NCBI GenBank assembly: GCA_965207595.1
Contig: CBDBMW010000012.1
Coordinates: forward strand, 1,612,001-1,676,000
From: JAGWAJ01 sp026707615
GTDB lineage: Bacteria; Acidobacteriota; Vicinamibacteria; Vicinamibacterales; UBA8438
Direction of reading: 5' to 3'
Length of the DNA stretch: 64,000 nucleotides
The position numbers and the translations under genes are program-made. The notes beneath the pieces were generated by a model. The model did not search any database, was not told where the DNA came from, and worked only from the letters and a program-made list of their open reading frames with translations. This document shows positions 17,050 through 25,553 of this stretch, one piece after another; the first letter of the stretch is position 1, and every line of letters starts with the position of its first letter.

Positions 17050-18015
17050 TCAGTAGCGGCTCAGCCGCGTCTCTCCCATCGTGTTCGAGACGCGCAGCCG
17101 GAGGGCCGGCAGATCGGGATCGGCCTCCCGGCCCTCTCCGGCGGGGCCGTCCACGCCCGAATCGGGGGAATCCGGCGCGAAACCGACGAGGCGCAACCCG
17201 GACGGCGCTTCGAGCCGCAACTCGCCCATCAGGTTGTTGACGGTGACGTCGGCCATCGTACCCGCCGGCCACGCGCCGCCGAGGTCGACCGTCACGCTGC
17301 CCATGTGACCGGATGCCTGGAGCTCCGACGCCCGGGTGTTGCCGAGGCGCTCGAAGCGAATCTCCCCCATCCCGCCGTCCAGAAGCACGCGGCGGGGCGC
17401 CACGGCGAGCGGCTCGCTGAGGTCGAGCCGATGCTCCCCCATCGCGAGGTCGACCGCCAGGTCCGTAAGGGACAGTCCGCCGAGATCGACCCGCGACTCT
17501 CCCGCGCGGATGGTCAGGTTGACGGAGAACGGAGTGTCTCTCGGGATCGTGACCGTCAGGTCGTTCGGCGTCGAGGGAGCCCGCTCCATCGCGTGGGCCA
17601 CGAGCTGCACGAGGAGCGAACGCGCGCGCGCGAGGCGAACCGTGACGACGCGCCCCGTCTCACCGGCGGCCGGCGCGTGATCGTGGACCAGGTCGTAGTA
17701 CTTGCTGGCGTAGGTTCCGTCCACTCGGACGTCACTGCCCGGAGGACCCGGCCGCACTTCGAAGACGCCGTCCTCGAGTTCGATGTCGAGGTGCGTGGAC
17801 GCGCCCGCATCATCGCCGGCGACGCCGTCCCGGCCCGGAAGCGCGATGGAGCGGGCGACAGGCTCGGGCGACGGTTCGCCGAGGCGCTCGACGGTGGAGG
17901 AAGCCCAGACCAGGGCCACCGCGGCGACGGTGGCGAGCGCACTGGGTACGGCAAGGGCAGCGGCGACGATGAACCAGAGGATGCGGTTTCGGCCGCGGGC
18001 AGACTTCGGCGTCAT
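17050..18015 (-). CDS. Membrane-anchored beta-helical protein (DUF4097/LiaF-like)
   Basis: 321 residues. One N-terminal transmembrane segment (residues 11-37) is followed by an extracytoplasmic region of repeating short strands with similar ends: GESRVDLGGLSL, MGEHRLDLSEPL, GGMGEIRFERLG, GHMGSVTVDLGG, NLMGELRLEAP, NTMGETRLSRY. Such 'MGE' turns are typical of DUF4097- or LiaF-like right-handed beta-helices in envelope-stress proteins. The N-terminal part also resembles the toast-rack domain. No sensor kinase or PspC gene is adjacent. It is transcribed toward the MutS-like gene. An envelope-stress role is inference. Confidence 0.65.
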   Translation of the reverse strand: MTPKSARGRNRILWFIVAAALAVPSALATVAAVALVWASSTVERLGEPSPEPVARSIALPGRDGVAGDDAGASTHLDIELEDGVFEVRPGPPGSDVRVDGTYASKYYDLVHDHAPAAGETGRVVTVRLARARSLLVQLVAHAMERAPSTPNDLTVTIPRDTPFSVNLTIRAGESRVDLGGLSLTDLAVDLAMGEHRLDLSEPLAVAPRRVLLDGGMGEIRFERLGNTRASELQASGHMGSVTVDLGGAWPAGTMADVTVNNLMGELRLEAPSGLRLVGFAPDSPDSGVDGPAGEGREADPDLPALRLRVSNTMGETRLSRY

Positions 18016-18137
18016 CGGCTCGTCCCTCCGTCACCCGGCTTGGACGCACACCGCACGGAGCGGGTTCCATTACCGTCCGTGAACGGCCCCCGAGGCAGAC
18101 CGGGACTATTGAACCCGTATGCTACTGGCTAACCGGA

Positions 18138-18166
18138 TTGACACTACGTCTTACGGACGCTAGGCT
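18138..18166 (+). promoter_or_regulatory. Sigma70-type promoter with probable leaderless start
   Basis: A perfect -35 box TTGACA (18138-18143), a 17-base spacer and a -10 box TAGGCT (18161-18166). The expected start of transcription is about 18173, one base before the ATG at 18174, so the mRNA would have essentially no 5' leader. Confidence 0.65.
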
Positions 18167-18173
18167 CCCCCGT

Positions 18174-18548
18174 ATGAACGACATATCGCAGAGGATCAGT
18201 GAGATCGTTGCGGAAACGATGGCGAGCAAGCAAGCCGAGATAAGCGACTTGCTCGACAAGCTGCGGGGAGACATCGATGCCCTGCAGCAGGCAGTGAGCG
18301 GCTTCGCCGCCGGGAGTGAGCGACCGACCAGGCGGCGCAGTCCGCGCGCCACGCCGCCGGCCCCGAAGCCCCGCCGCCGGCGTCAGAGCGCCGATGCCGC
18401 CCCCGCGGTGGCGGCACAGGCAGCGTCGAGCCGGACTCCGGCCAAGCGCAAGCGCCGCGAGAAGACGCCGGAGGAACGCGAGGCGATCTCGAAGCGCATG
18501 ACCGCCTACTGGCAGAGGAAGCGCGAAGAGAAGGCCGCGAAGGGCTGA
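18174..18548 (+). CDS. Small basic protein with C-terminal Lys/Arg tail
   Basis: 124 residues from the ATG at 18174, the start favoured by the promoter immediately upstream. An amphipathic helical N-terminus (residues 1-40: ISQRISEIVAETM, LLDKLRGDIDALQQAV) is followed by a Pro/Ala/Arg/Lys-rich middle and a C-terminal region KRKRREKTPEEREAISKRM-AYWQRKR. The composition resembles histone H1-like or H-NS-modulating nucleoid proteins, and the last segment may bind nucleic acid. No known domain is clear. A hairpin terminator follows at 18571. It is monocistronic by appearance. Nucleic-acid binding is inference from charge. Confidence 0.7.
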   Translation: MNDISQRISEIVAETMASKQAEISDLLDKLRGDIDALQQAVSGFAAGSERPTRRRSPRATPPAPKPRRRRQSADAAPAVAAQAASSRTPAKRKRREKTPEEREAISKRMTAYWQRKREEKAAKG

Positions 18549-18570
18549 CGACACTCGATGCACGAGACGG

Positions 18571-18598
18571 ACCGGGCACGAATCGGCGAGTGCCCGGT
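18571..18598 (+). terminator. Rho-independent-type hairpin
   Basis: A nine-base perfect stem, ACCGGGCAC / GTGCCCGGT, with a ten-base loop, followed by TCTCTT, 22 bases after the stop of the small basic protein gene. Confidence 0.7.
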
Positions 18599-18633
18599 TC
18601 TCTTGCCGACGCGAAGCGCATCATCGAACGTCC

Positions 18634-18900
18634 GTGCCCCGAGTCGACGCCGAAGCCCTCGCCGACGATGCACTGCGTGTCTACATCGCGGCGCGGCTGG
18701 CAGAAGCACAGCGCGTCGAGGCGGTGCTCACCGAGCACGGTGCAGACTATGTGGTGAACGTAGAGCTGTTCCGGGCCGGCCTGCTGTCACGCCCCCACCA
18801 TGGCGCCGTCTTCTACGTTGCCGCGTCCTGCGCCGATCGCTGCCGCGAGTTGCTCGTCGCCGCGGGTCTGAAGCGCGGAATCGTCACCGGCTCCGACTGA
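18634..18900 (+). CDS. Small DUF2007-like protein
   Basis: 88 residues from a GTG at 18634. The pattern RVYIAARLAEAQRVEAVLTEHG near residues 14-36 followed by a short beta-alpha unit resembles DUF2007, a small ferredoxin-like fold described as a putative signal-transducing domain. The C-terminal half contains AASCADRCRELLVAAGL, again typical of that fold. It lies in a run of lower-GC small genes between the terminator at 18571 and the convergent DUF6152 gene. Function unknown. Confidence 0.6.
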   Translation: MPRVDAEALADDALRVYIAARLAEAQRVEAVLTEHGADYVVNVELFRAGLLSRPHHGAVFYVAASCADRCRELLVAAGLKRGIVTGSD

Positions 18901-18971
18901 TTCGACCGCCGGCGATGTTTCACGCTTACCCTGACCGAACCCCGAACCCGACGGCCGCTGCCCGCCCGGCG

Positions 18972-19406
18972 CTACCGTCGCTCGTAGGGCGCGCCGGTGC
19001 CGGACGACCCGACGAAGAATGTCGACCCGTCGGGGAAGGTGATGTCCCGTGCGTTGGCGGTGTTGGAGCCGTTCTTCGCTCCGAAGCCCTCGATGACCAG
19101 CTCGGTGCCTACCGGGACCGAGTTCTTGTTGAGGCCTCGCCGCATCAGCGAGTTCGGTGCGCCGCACTCGATGGCCCAGGTCGAGACCTGACCGTCCTCT
19201 CCCACCACGTCGATGTGGATCCAGGAGTGCGGATTGATCCACTCCGTCCTGGAGACGACCCCCTCGAGCCGAAGCGGCCGGTTGGCGTCGAACTCGGCGG
19301 AGAACGCGTGATGGGCACCGGCCGGCGACACACCCGCGAGCACGCCGAGCGCGGCAAGCACCGGTGCGACAGTCCACAACGCGGAGCGCGTCGTCATTCG
19401 TTTCAT
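18972..19406 (-). CDS. DUF6152 family secreted protein
   Basis: 144 residues from the ATG at 19406. The longer open frame runs through intergenic repeat sequence and is rejected. A signal peptide (VLAALGVLAGVSPAGA) is followed by HHAFSAEFD, the invariant start of DUF6152 proteins, then VEWINPHSWIHI-like text and the small beta-domain ending TFPDGSTFF. The His-rich start could bind metal. DUF6152 genes commonly occur beside the kind of secreted proteins found at 19517 and 20506, and here it is the third gene of that run. Periplasmic; biochemical role unknown. Confidence 0.85.
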   Translation of the reverse strand: MKRMTTRSALWTVAPVLAALGVLAGVSPAGAHHAFSAEFDANRPLRLEGVVSRTEWINPHSWIHIDVVGEDGQVSTWAIECGAPNSLMRRGLNKNSVPVGTELVIEGFGAKNGSNTANARDITFPDGSTFFVGSSGTGAPYERR

Positions 19407-19460
19407 CGCTAACCTCGACTCATCTCCCAGGCCTAGCCCGCCGTTCGTCGCCTGCGGCTC

Positions 19461-19519
19461 CGCTCGGCGCCCAACCCAATCCTTCAGGAGTCCGCGCCGT
19501 TCTACGGCGCAGACTCCTA
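19461..19519. repeat. Dispersed palindromic repeat, copy 2 (type A)
   Basis: Nearly identical to 3301-3358. The hairpin occupies 19486-19518. On the minus strand the TAG stop (19517-19519) of the gene ending here is followed directly by GAGTCTGCGCCGTAGAAC, so the repeat begins exactly at the stop codon. Confidence 0.85.
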
Positions 19520-20509
19520 GCGCACGCCGACGCGCGCGGTGCTCACGTCCGCCCCGGTCATGAGCTCGAGGTTGCGGCCGTTGCCCTCGTGGCAGGCGTA
19601 CTCGAACAGCATGTGTCCTTCGGGGGCGCGCCGGAGCGCATCGATCTCTATCGTCCACGGCTGCGTGAACACGTTCGGATCGGCGATCGTCGCCCGGTAG
19701 CGAATCGTGTCCGCGTCCGTCATCGTGAAGCGCTCCGTGACGTGCAGGTCGCCGCTGTGGAACACGCCGTGTCCGGTCGTCAGCGCGCTGGCCGGAGCGC
19801 CCTCCGGCGGTGCACCGTGACCGACCGGCCAGGTGTTGGTCGTGAAGTGCGTCGTCTCGACGACGAGCGTGTCGCCTTCCCACCGGCCGCGGGAGTCGCC
19901 CATCCCGAGCCGGATCCCGGGCGGGAGCGGCGGCCGGTCATCGTCGAGGGAGATGTAGCGCGACAGGTGGTTCCATTCGTAGAGCATCACGACGTAGCCG
20001 GGGACCTGCAGCACCTGGTAGGTGTTGTAGCCGACCGGGAGGTGCGCCCGCGGCAGCGCCGACGGGAGGCACTTGACGCGCGGATCGAGGAGGGCCAGCT
20101 CGTCCTGCCGCGCCATGATCTCTCCGCGCCGCTCCGCCGCCCAGGGCTGGAGCGGCACCTTGCCGTCCGGGGGGTCGACGATCATCGGCGACGACAGGAA
20201 GCCGGGGCCGGTGTCGTCCGGGTCGGGCTCGAAGAAGCGCGAGAACGCCGCCCCCTGCCCCCGGTTGGAACCCTCGGGCGGAACCCACGGGTCGCCCGCC
20301 GGGGCCTCCAGCGGCTGATAGGGGCCCGGCAGGTAGTAACCCCGAAAATCCGGATCGCCCCACGGGGTGCGCGGAGGCTCGAAGTCGGCGCTTCCGAGCT
20401 CCTGCGCCTGGGCCGCGGTGGGCGCGGCAGCGGCGAGGAGGAGGGCGCCGAGCAGGGCATTGAGGAGAAAGGGGGCGAGGGCCGGTGGACCGGCGCCACG
20501 ACGGGTCAT
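19517..20509 (-). CDS. Secreted protein of the DUF6152-associated family
   Basis: 330 residues from the ATG at 20509, which overlaps the stop of the upstream gene by four bases (ATGA). The signal peptide is NALLGALLLAAAAPTAAQAQ. The mature region shares an approximately 200-residue domain with the protein encoded at 20506: PWAAERR, a conserved Cys in VKCLPSALPR, YEWNHLSRYI, GDSRGRWEGDTLVVETTHF, LHVTERFTM and IADPNVFTQPWT. This domain is very common in Acidobacteriota genomes and has no assigned function. Neighbouring genes suggest a shared periplasmic process with the DUF6152 protein and a cytochrome-like partner. Confidence 0.8.
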   Translation of the reverse strand: MTRRGAGPPALAPFLLNALLGALLLAAAAPTAAQAQELGSADFEPPRTPWGDPDFRGYYLPGPYQPLEAPAGDPWVPPEGSNRGQGAAFSRFFEPDPDDTGPGFLSSPMIVDPPDGKVPLQPWAAERRGEIMARQDELALLDPRVKCLPSALPRAHLPVGYNTYQVLQVPGYVVMLYEWNHLSRYISLDDDRPPLPPGIRLGMGDSRGRWEGDTLVVETTHFTTNTWPVGHGAPPEGAPASALTTGHGVFHSGDLHVTERFTMTDADTIRYRATIADPNVFTQPWTIEIDALRRAPEGHMLFEYACHEGNGRNLELMTGADVSTARVGVR

Positions 20510-21519
20510 CGTGCAACTCCTTCCGGGGCGGGCATCGATTGCAGAATGAAGTCGACGCAGTCGTAATCCAGGAGCCGGAGCCCCTCCTCCATCCGGCGGT
20601 AGATCGGCATGCGCATCGTCCAGGGCCGGGTGAAGACGTTCGGGTCCTCGATGGTCACCTCGTAGTCGAGGTGGTACGGAGTGAGCGGCGTGTAGCGCTC
20701 CACGACGTGCAGCGCGTCGCTGTGGAAGTTGCCCGCGGCGTCGAACCACGTCCGCCCGTTGAAATGGGTGGTGTCGACGACCAGCGTGTCGCCCTCCCAA
20801 TGGCCGCGCGAATCACCCATCCAGAAGTCGTTGGGCAGCGGATGCGGGCTGCCGTCCGTGTAGACGATGCGCGTCGCGTGCGCGAACTCGTAGGTGATGA
20901 CGACGTGGTCGGGCGTCTGCAGGATGCGGAACGGGAACGGCATGTAGGTGATGCGCGGGACCCCGGGCAGGAAGCACTGTCGCACCGGATCCGCTTCGAA
21001 GCGGTTGGCGTAGTTGGCTTCCTGCTGCTCCGCCGCCCACGGCTGGTAGGGAATGCCGCCGTTCTCGACCACGCCGAGCCCCGCGGGCACGCCGTCCTGC
21101 GCGTTGTGCGGCCGGATGTCCCAGGCCGCGGCATTGACCACCTGCCAGATACCGTTCAGGTCGGGTTGCCCCTCGGGTGTTCGCGGCCCGTCGTACCCGG
21201 AGCCCGCCGCCTGCGGTGCCGGCGCCGGGCCCAGCGATGCCAGGTAACCCACCGCCTGCCGGACCTGGTCGTCGTTCAGCTCCCGCGTCGAGATCGGCGG
21301 CATCTGGCCGTAGCCCTCGCGAACCACGGCGAGGACGTAGTCGGCGTCGAACCCGAGGGGGACGAGCGGAGGAGCGATGTCGCCCCGGCCGGCCGCGCCG
21401 TGGCAGAGCTGGCAGACCTCCTGGTAGGCGGCCGCGCCCGGGTGGTCCTGGGCCGCCGCGGCCGACGCCGTCGCCAGCCATGCGGCGGTTACAAGAAGCA
21501 GGCACTGGCGGTGGGTCAC
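20506..21519 (-). CDS. Cytochrome c domain fused to DUF6152-associated secreted domain
   Basis: 337 residues from a GTG at 21519, chosen because GAGGAGC lies just upstream and a clean signal peptide follows (LLLVTAAWLATASAAAAQ). An N-terminal single-haem cytochrome c domain (CQLCH at about residue 36, with GYGQMPP as the likely Met ligand) occupies about residues 22-95. The rest (about residues 115-337) is the same domain as in the downstream gene: PWAAEQQ, GDSRGHWEGDTLVVDTTHF, ERYTPL and EDPNVFTRPWT. The fusion implies that this unknown domain works with electron transfer, for example an oxidative step in the periplasm. Confidence 0.83.
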   Translation of the reverse strand: MTHRQCLLLVTAAWLATASAAAAQDHPGAAAYQEVCQLCHGAAGRGDIAPPLVPLGFDADYVLAVVREGYGQMPPISTRELNDDQVRQAVGYLASLGPAPAPQAAGSGYDGPRTPEGQPDLNGIWQVVNAAAWDIRPHNAQDGVPAGLGVVENGGIPYQPWAAEQQEANYANRFEADPVRQCFLPGVPRITYMPFPFRILQTPDHVVITYEFAHATRIVYTDGSPHPLPNDFWMGDSRGHWEGDTLVVDTTHFNGRTWFDAAGNFHSDALHVVERYTPLTPYHLDYEVTIEDPNVFTRPWTMRMPIYRRMEEGLRLLDYDCVDFILQSMPAPEGVAR

Positions 21520-21658
21520 GGTTGCTCCTCGAAACAGGGCGCTGAAGGCCTCAGAATACCCCAATCCTTCGGGCAGGCCGGCGCCGGCCGGGGACGGGCT
21601 GCGGTCCGGCGCAGCGGCACGGCGCAAGCCTGGGCGCCGGGTCGCCGAAGGGCGCGGG

Positions 21659-23266
21659 TCACACGCCGAGCTCGGCGGTCGGCAGGTAGCGCGGGGGGCG
21701 CCGACGGCGCGTCGCCTGCTCGAACGCGTAGGCGATGCGGATCAGGGTCGGCTCGCTCCACGCCCGCCCGAAGAACGAGATGCCGACCGGCAGGCCGAAT
21801 ACATGGCCCGCCGGCACGGTGATGTTCGGGTAGCCGGCGACGGCCGCGTAGGCGGAGCTCGAGCCCCCGAAGTGGTCGCCGTTGACCAGGTCGGTCACCC
21901 AGGCCGGACCGCCGGTCGGAGCGACGATGGCGTCCAGCCCGTGCTCGTCCATCACGCGGTCGATGCCGTCCTCCCGGGACAGCCGCCGGGCCGCTCGTCG
22001 CGCGGCGAGGTAGGCCGGCTCCGAGAGCGGCCCCCGCGCCTCCGCCGCCTCCAGCCGCTCCTGCCGGAAGTAGGGCATCTCCTCGTCCGCGTGCCGGCGG
22101 TTGAACTCGATGACCTCCGCCAGCGAGCGGACCGGCGCGTCCGGGCCGAGCCCGGCGAGGTAGGCGTTCAGGTCGGCCTTGAACTCGTGGAGCAGCACCT
22201 CGACCTCGGCCCGGGCCAGGGCGGCACGCGTGTGCGAGAGCGCGACCGGATCGACGATCTCGGCCCCGCGCGCCCGCATCGCGTCGAGGGCGCCCGCCAG
22301 CAGGCCGTCGACGTGCTCGTGGAACCCCGCGAATCCGCGCGCGACGCCGATGCGCGCCCCCGCCAGCCCGTCGGCGTCGAGGTACGGCGTGTAGTCGCGC
22401 AGGCCGCGCGTCTCGCTGTCGGCGGTGGCGGGGTCGCGCGGGTCGGGCCCCGCCAGCACCCCCAGCACGATCGCGGCGTCGCGCACGCTGCGCGTCATCG
22501 GTCCCGCCGTGTCCTGGCTGTGCGCAATCGGAATGATGCCGGCCCGGCTGACGAGGCCGACGGTCGGCTTGATGCCGACGATGCCGTTGGCCGAGCCCGG
22601 ACAGACGATCGACCCGTCGGTCTCCGTGCCGATCGCCGCCGGCACGAGGCTGGCCGCCACTGCGACCGCGGACCCGGAGCTCGATCCGCAGGGGTTCCGG
22701 TCGAGGGCGTAGGGGTTGCGGCACTGGCCGCCGCGCGCACTCCAGCCGCTCGACGAGCGCGTCGAGCGGAAGTTGGCCCACTCGCTCAGGTTCGCCTTGC
22801 CGATGAGCACGGCGCCCGCCGCGCGCAGCCGTTCGGCGACGTGCGCGTCCGCGGAGGGGATCGAGCCCCGGAGCGCGAGCGAGCCCGCGGTCGTGGTCAT
22901 CCGATCCGCGGTGTCGATGTTGTCCTTGAGCAGGATCGGCATCCCGTGGAGCGGCCCGGCGCGTTCGCCCTCGGCGCGAGCGGCGTCGAGCGCGTCGGCC
23001 GCGGCGCGCGCCTCCGGGTTCACCTCGATCACGGCGCGCAGGGTCGGACCCTCCCGGTCGAGGGCGTCGATGCGGGCGAGACAGGCATCGGTGACCGCTC
23101 GGGCGCTGAGACGGCCGTCTCCCAGCGCCTCCCGCAGGGCGTCGAGCGAGACTTCCTCGACATCGGCGGGGACCGACGGGCGCAACCGGGGCTGCGCCGC
23201 CCCCGGCCCGACGGCGGCCAGCGCGCCGTAGCGCAGGAAGTCGCGGCGACCGATCTCCTGGGCCAT
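21659..23266 (-). CDS. Amidase-signature family hydrolase, Tat-exported
   Basis: 535 residues from the ATG at 23266, which places the twin-arginine motif GRRDFLRYGAL at the N-terminus. The amidase-signature triad is complete: Lys in ILLKDN (about residue 96), and the two serines of GSSSGSAVAV and TETDGSIVCPGS (about residues 175 and 200), with the glycine-rich core between. It hydrolyses amides, and export implies a substrate outside the cytoplasm such as peptide amides. A glutamyl-tRNA amidotransferase subunit A role is excluded by the Tat signal and the lack of gatB/gatC. It stands alone between the cytochrome-fusion gene and the DUF2911 gene. Confidence 0.88.
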   Translation of the reverse strand: MAQEIGRRDFLRYGALAAVGPGAAQPRLRPSVPADVEEVSLDALREALGDGRLSARAVTDACLARIDALDREGPTLRAVIEVNPEARAAADALDAARAEGERAGPLHGMPILLKDNIDTADRMTTTAGSLALRGSIPSADAHVAERLRAAGAVLIGKANLSEWANFRSTRSSSGWSARGGQCRNPYALDRNPCGSSSGSAVAVAASLVPAAIGTETDGSIVCPGSANGIVGIKPTVGLVSRAGIIPIAHSQDTAGPMTRSVRDAAIVLGVLAGPDPRDPATADSETRGLRDYTPYLDADGLAGARIGVARGFAGFHEHVDGLLAGALDAMRARGAEIVDPVALSHTRAALARAEVEVLLHEFKADLNAYLAGLGPDAPVRSLAEVIEFNRRHADEEMPYFRQERLEAAEARGPLSEPAYLAARRAARRLSREDGIDRVMDEHGLDAIVAPTGGPAWVTDLVNGDHFGGSSSAYAAVAGYPNITVPAGHVFGLPVGISFFGRAWSEPTLIRIAYAFEQATRRRRPPRYLPTAELGV

Positions 23267-23348
23267 CGTCCTCACTGCCGCCCGACCCGTCGCGGGCTCC
23301 TCGTTCGGCCCCGGTCCCACCTGCCCCGGACCACGCGTCGCACACTCC

Positions 23349-23414
23349 CCCGGCTGCGTTCTGCGGCGCAACCGTGGGGCAGCGCCGGCATCCTGCCGAT
23401 CGCGCAGCTCCTCA
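23349..23414. repeat. Divergent member of palindromic repeat family
   Basis: Read on the minus strand, the TGA stop of the DUF2911 gene is followed directly by GGAGCTGCGCG, and 40 bases on comes GTTGCGCCGCAGAACGCAG, which matches the inner part of the tandem-array units. It is more decayed than the other copies. Confidence 0.45.
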
Positions 23415-24026
23415 GGGCACGGTGATGCTCAGCGGGACGTAGGTGTCGCCCCAGTGGAGCCGGAGCTCGGCGTCCTTCTTCTCGACGGCCGCGAAGTAGA
23501 AGGCCAGCGTCTCCATGTGCTCGCCGAGGCGCGGCGACACCATGAGGCGCAGGGCGTCGTGCTCCTCGCCGGGATAGGGCGTGTGATAGACGTCGGCCTC
23601 GCGGCTGAAGATCATCGTCCAGCGGTTCGGGTCCGGAATCGCCCACAGGCTGTACTTCCCGGCCGGGAGCGCGTTGCCGTTGATGGTCACGTCGCGGCTG
23701 ACGGCGATGGCCGTCGCGTCGTTGGCCCCCGGGTTCCAGATCTCGCCGAACGCCACGATGCCGCCGAACAGCTCGCGCCCGCGCGCCACCGGACGGTCGT
23801 AGGTCACGGTGATCGACGTGTTGGCGACCTCCTGCCACACCGAGCCGCTCTGCGACGCCTTCACGTCGTCGAGCGCCATGATCTCGCCGTCGTCGGCGGC
23901 CGCCGCCGCGGTCTCGGCCGCCCCCGCGGCCGGCGCCTCGGCGCCTCCCCCGTCGCCGGCGCCCCCGCACCCTCCAACCGTGATGAAGGCCACCAGCGTG
24001 GCCAGCAGAACGCGCTCCCGAGTCAT
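23412..24026 (-). CDS. DUF2911 lipoprotein
   Basis: 204 residues from the ATG at 24026, decided by a strong ribosome-binding site AAGGAGGTCC directly upstream. A lipoprotein signal peptide ends at VGGC. A low-complexity Ala/Gly/Glu linker (about residues 22-45) leads to the DUF2911 domain: SQSGSVWQEVANTSITVTYDRP, GREIFGG-like text, WNPGANDATAI and LPAGKYSLWAIP. Family members are secreted proteins of unknown function in Acidobacteriota and Bacteroidota. The gene appears monocistronic. Confidence 0.88.
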   Translation of the reverse strand: MTRERVLLATLVAFITVGGCGGAGDGGGAEAPAAGAAETAAAAADDGEIMALDDVKASQSGSVWQEVANTSITVTYDRPVARGRELFGGIVAFGEIWNPGANDATAIAVSRDVTINGNALPAGKYSLWAIPDPNRWTMIFSREADVYHTPYPGEEHDALRLMVSPRLGEHMETLAFYFAAVEKKDAELRLHWGDTYVPLSITVP

Positions 24027-24133
24027 CAGGACCTCCTTGACGGGCGCAGCCTCCGGCTCGCCGCCGCGTCCCGCGGCCGTCGCAGCGCAGGACGCGCGCC
24101 CTCGCGCACGGTACCGCGCGGGGCGGCCGGTTT

Positions 24134-25369
24134 TCAAGCCGGCGGGGTGGGGGGCACCCCCGGATGCCGCAGGGCGGCCGCGCCCGCCGCGCCGGCCAGA
24201 CTCAACGCCATCAGGCCGAGGAACGGCGCGGTGTAGGCGCCGGTCGCGTCGAACAGCTCCCCGCTCAGCCACGGCCCGAGGCTGGCGAGGGCGCCGGTCA
24301 CCGTGAGCCGCAGGCCCGCCGTGACCGCGAACGGCCGCCGCCCGAAGAAGTGCGAGAGGACCACCGGCACGCTCGTGTAGGCGACCCCGAAGCCGAGCCC
24401 GACGAGCGTCACCGCGACCCACACGACGCCGGTCGAAGCGGGAGCCAGGATCAGCCCCGCCCCGAGCCCTTCGAGGGCCAGCGCCGCCGCCAGCACGTGT
24501 TGCGGGGGCAGCCAGTCGCCGGCGGCGCCGAGCAGCCGGCCCGCGCTGCTGCACAGGATCATCGCGGAGACGGCCAGACCGCCGGCCGGCCAGCCGTAGC
24601 CGGCGTCGTCGAGGTGCAGCAGCAGGTGCGCCACCAGGGCGCTCCAGGTGACCGAGTAGGCGACGCTGCACCCGAGCAGCAGGGTGAACTGCGGCGTCCG
24701 GACGGCCTGCGCCACGCGCCACTCCCGCGCGTCCGCGGCGAGCGGTGCGGTATCCCGGGGAGGTCCCTCCGGCGGCGCGCCGTCGCGGTTCTGTCCCACC
24801 TGCTCCGGGGTGTCCCGCACGAAGAGGACGGCCACCAGGGCCACCACCGCCGCCACCACCGCCCCCGCGCGCCACGCCTCCCGCCAGTCGCCGATCGCGA
24901 CCGCGGCGGGCGGCACGGCCGCGCCGACCACCGCCCCCGCCGTGAGGGTGACGCCGATCGCCAGCGCCCGCCGCCGGAGGAACCAGTTCTGGGCCAGCGT
25001 CTGGCACGGGACGAGGGTCGAGCACCCGACGCCGAGCCCGGCGAGCAGCGAGAAACCGACGTAGCAGTCGAGGACGGACTGCGCCCTGGCGAGGTAGAGC
25101 ATCCCGAGCGCCGTCACCACCGAGCCCGCGGCCATGACCGGGCGCAGCCCGAGGCGGGCGACCGCGATGCCGACCAGGAGGCCGACGCACTGGTGCAGGA
25201 CGTTGAAGAGCCCGAACACCCCGCCGACGTCGCCGCGGTCGAGCCCGAGGTCGCGGGCGATGACCGGAGCGAAGGTGCCCCAGCCGTAGTACGCCGGCGA
25301 GATGCCGAAGCCGTAGCAGACGGCGCCGGCGGCGAGCACGATCCAGCCGTAGAAGAAGGGGCGGCGCAT
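24134..25369 (-). CDS. MFS transporter (oxalate/formate antiporter-like)
   Basis: 411 residues with twelve hydrophobic segments. The N-terminus FYGWIVLAAGAVCYGFG is characteristic of the OFA/monocarboxylate MFS branch. The loop between helices 2 and 3 is the A-motif region ARLGLRPVMAAG, in which the usual Asp is missing. A hydrophilic loop of about 35 residues lies between helices 6 and 7. Likely substrates are small carboxylates. It is co-directional with, but probably separate from, the LVIVD gene, with a repeat between them. Confidence 0.83.
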   Translation of the reverse strand: MRRPFFYGWIVLAAGAVCYGFGISPAYYGWGTFAPVIARDLGLDRGDVGGVFGLFNVLHQCVGLLVGIAVARLGLRPVMAAGSVVTALGMLYLARAQSVLDCYVGFSLLAGLGVGCSTLVPCQTLAQNWFLRRRALAIGVTLTAGAVVGAAVPPAAVAIGDWREAWRAGAVVAAVVALVAVLFVRDTPEQVGQNRDGAPPEGPPRDTAPLAADAREWRVAQAVRTPQFTLLLGCSVAYSVTWSALVAHLLLHLDDAGYGWPAGGLAVSAMILCSSAGRLLGAAGDWLPPQHVLAAALALEGLGAGLILAPASTGVVWVAVTLVGLGFGVAYTSVPVVLSHFFGRRPFAVTAGLRLTVTGALASLGPWLSGELFDATGAYTAPFLGLMALSLAGAAGAAALRHPGVPPTPPA

Positions 25370-25490
25370 GCGCTCACGCAGGGCGCGGCACGGGGACGGC
25401 GCCCCCGACGAGATCCTCTGCGCAGGGTGGTCCCTTCATCGCGAAGCCGGGCCCGCTCGCGAGGGCTCGGCTACCAGCGCGCCCCGGGGC

Positions 25491-25553
25491 CCTTCAGGAG
25501 CCCGCGCCGGCGCGCAACGCCAGGCCGGCACGCGCTGCGGCGCAGGCCGTCTA
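25491..25553. repeat. Dispersed palindromic repeat, copy 3
   Basis: The left arm CCTTCAGGAGCCCGCGCCG (25491-25509) is identical to copy 1, while the right part (CTGCGGCGCAGGCCGTCTA) has diverged and the centre is longer. On the minus strand the TAG stop of the LVIVD gene (25551-25553) opens the repeat. Confidence 0.7.
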
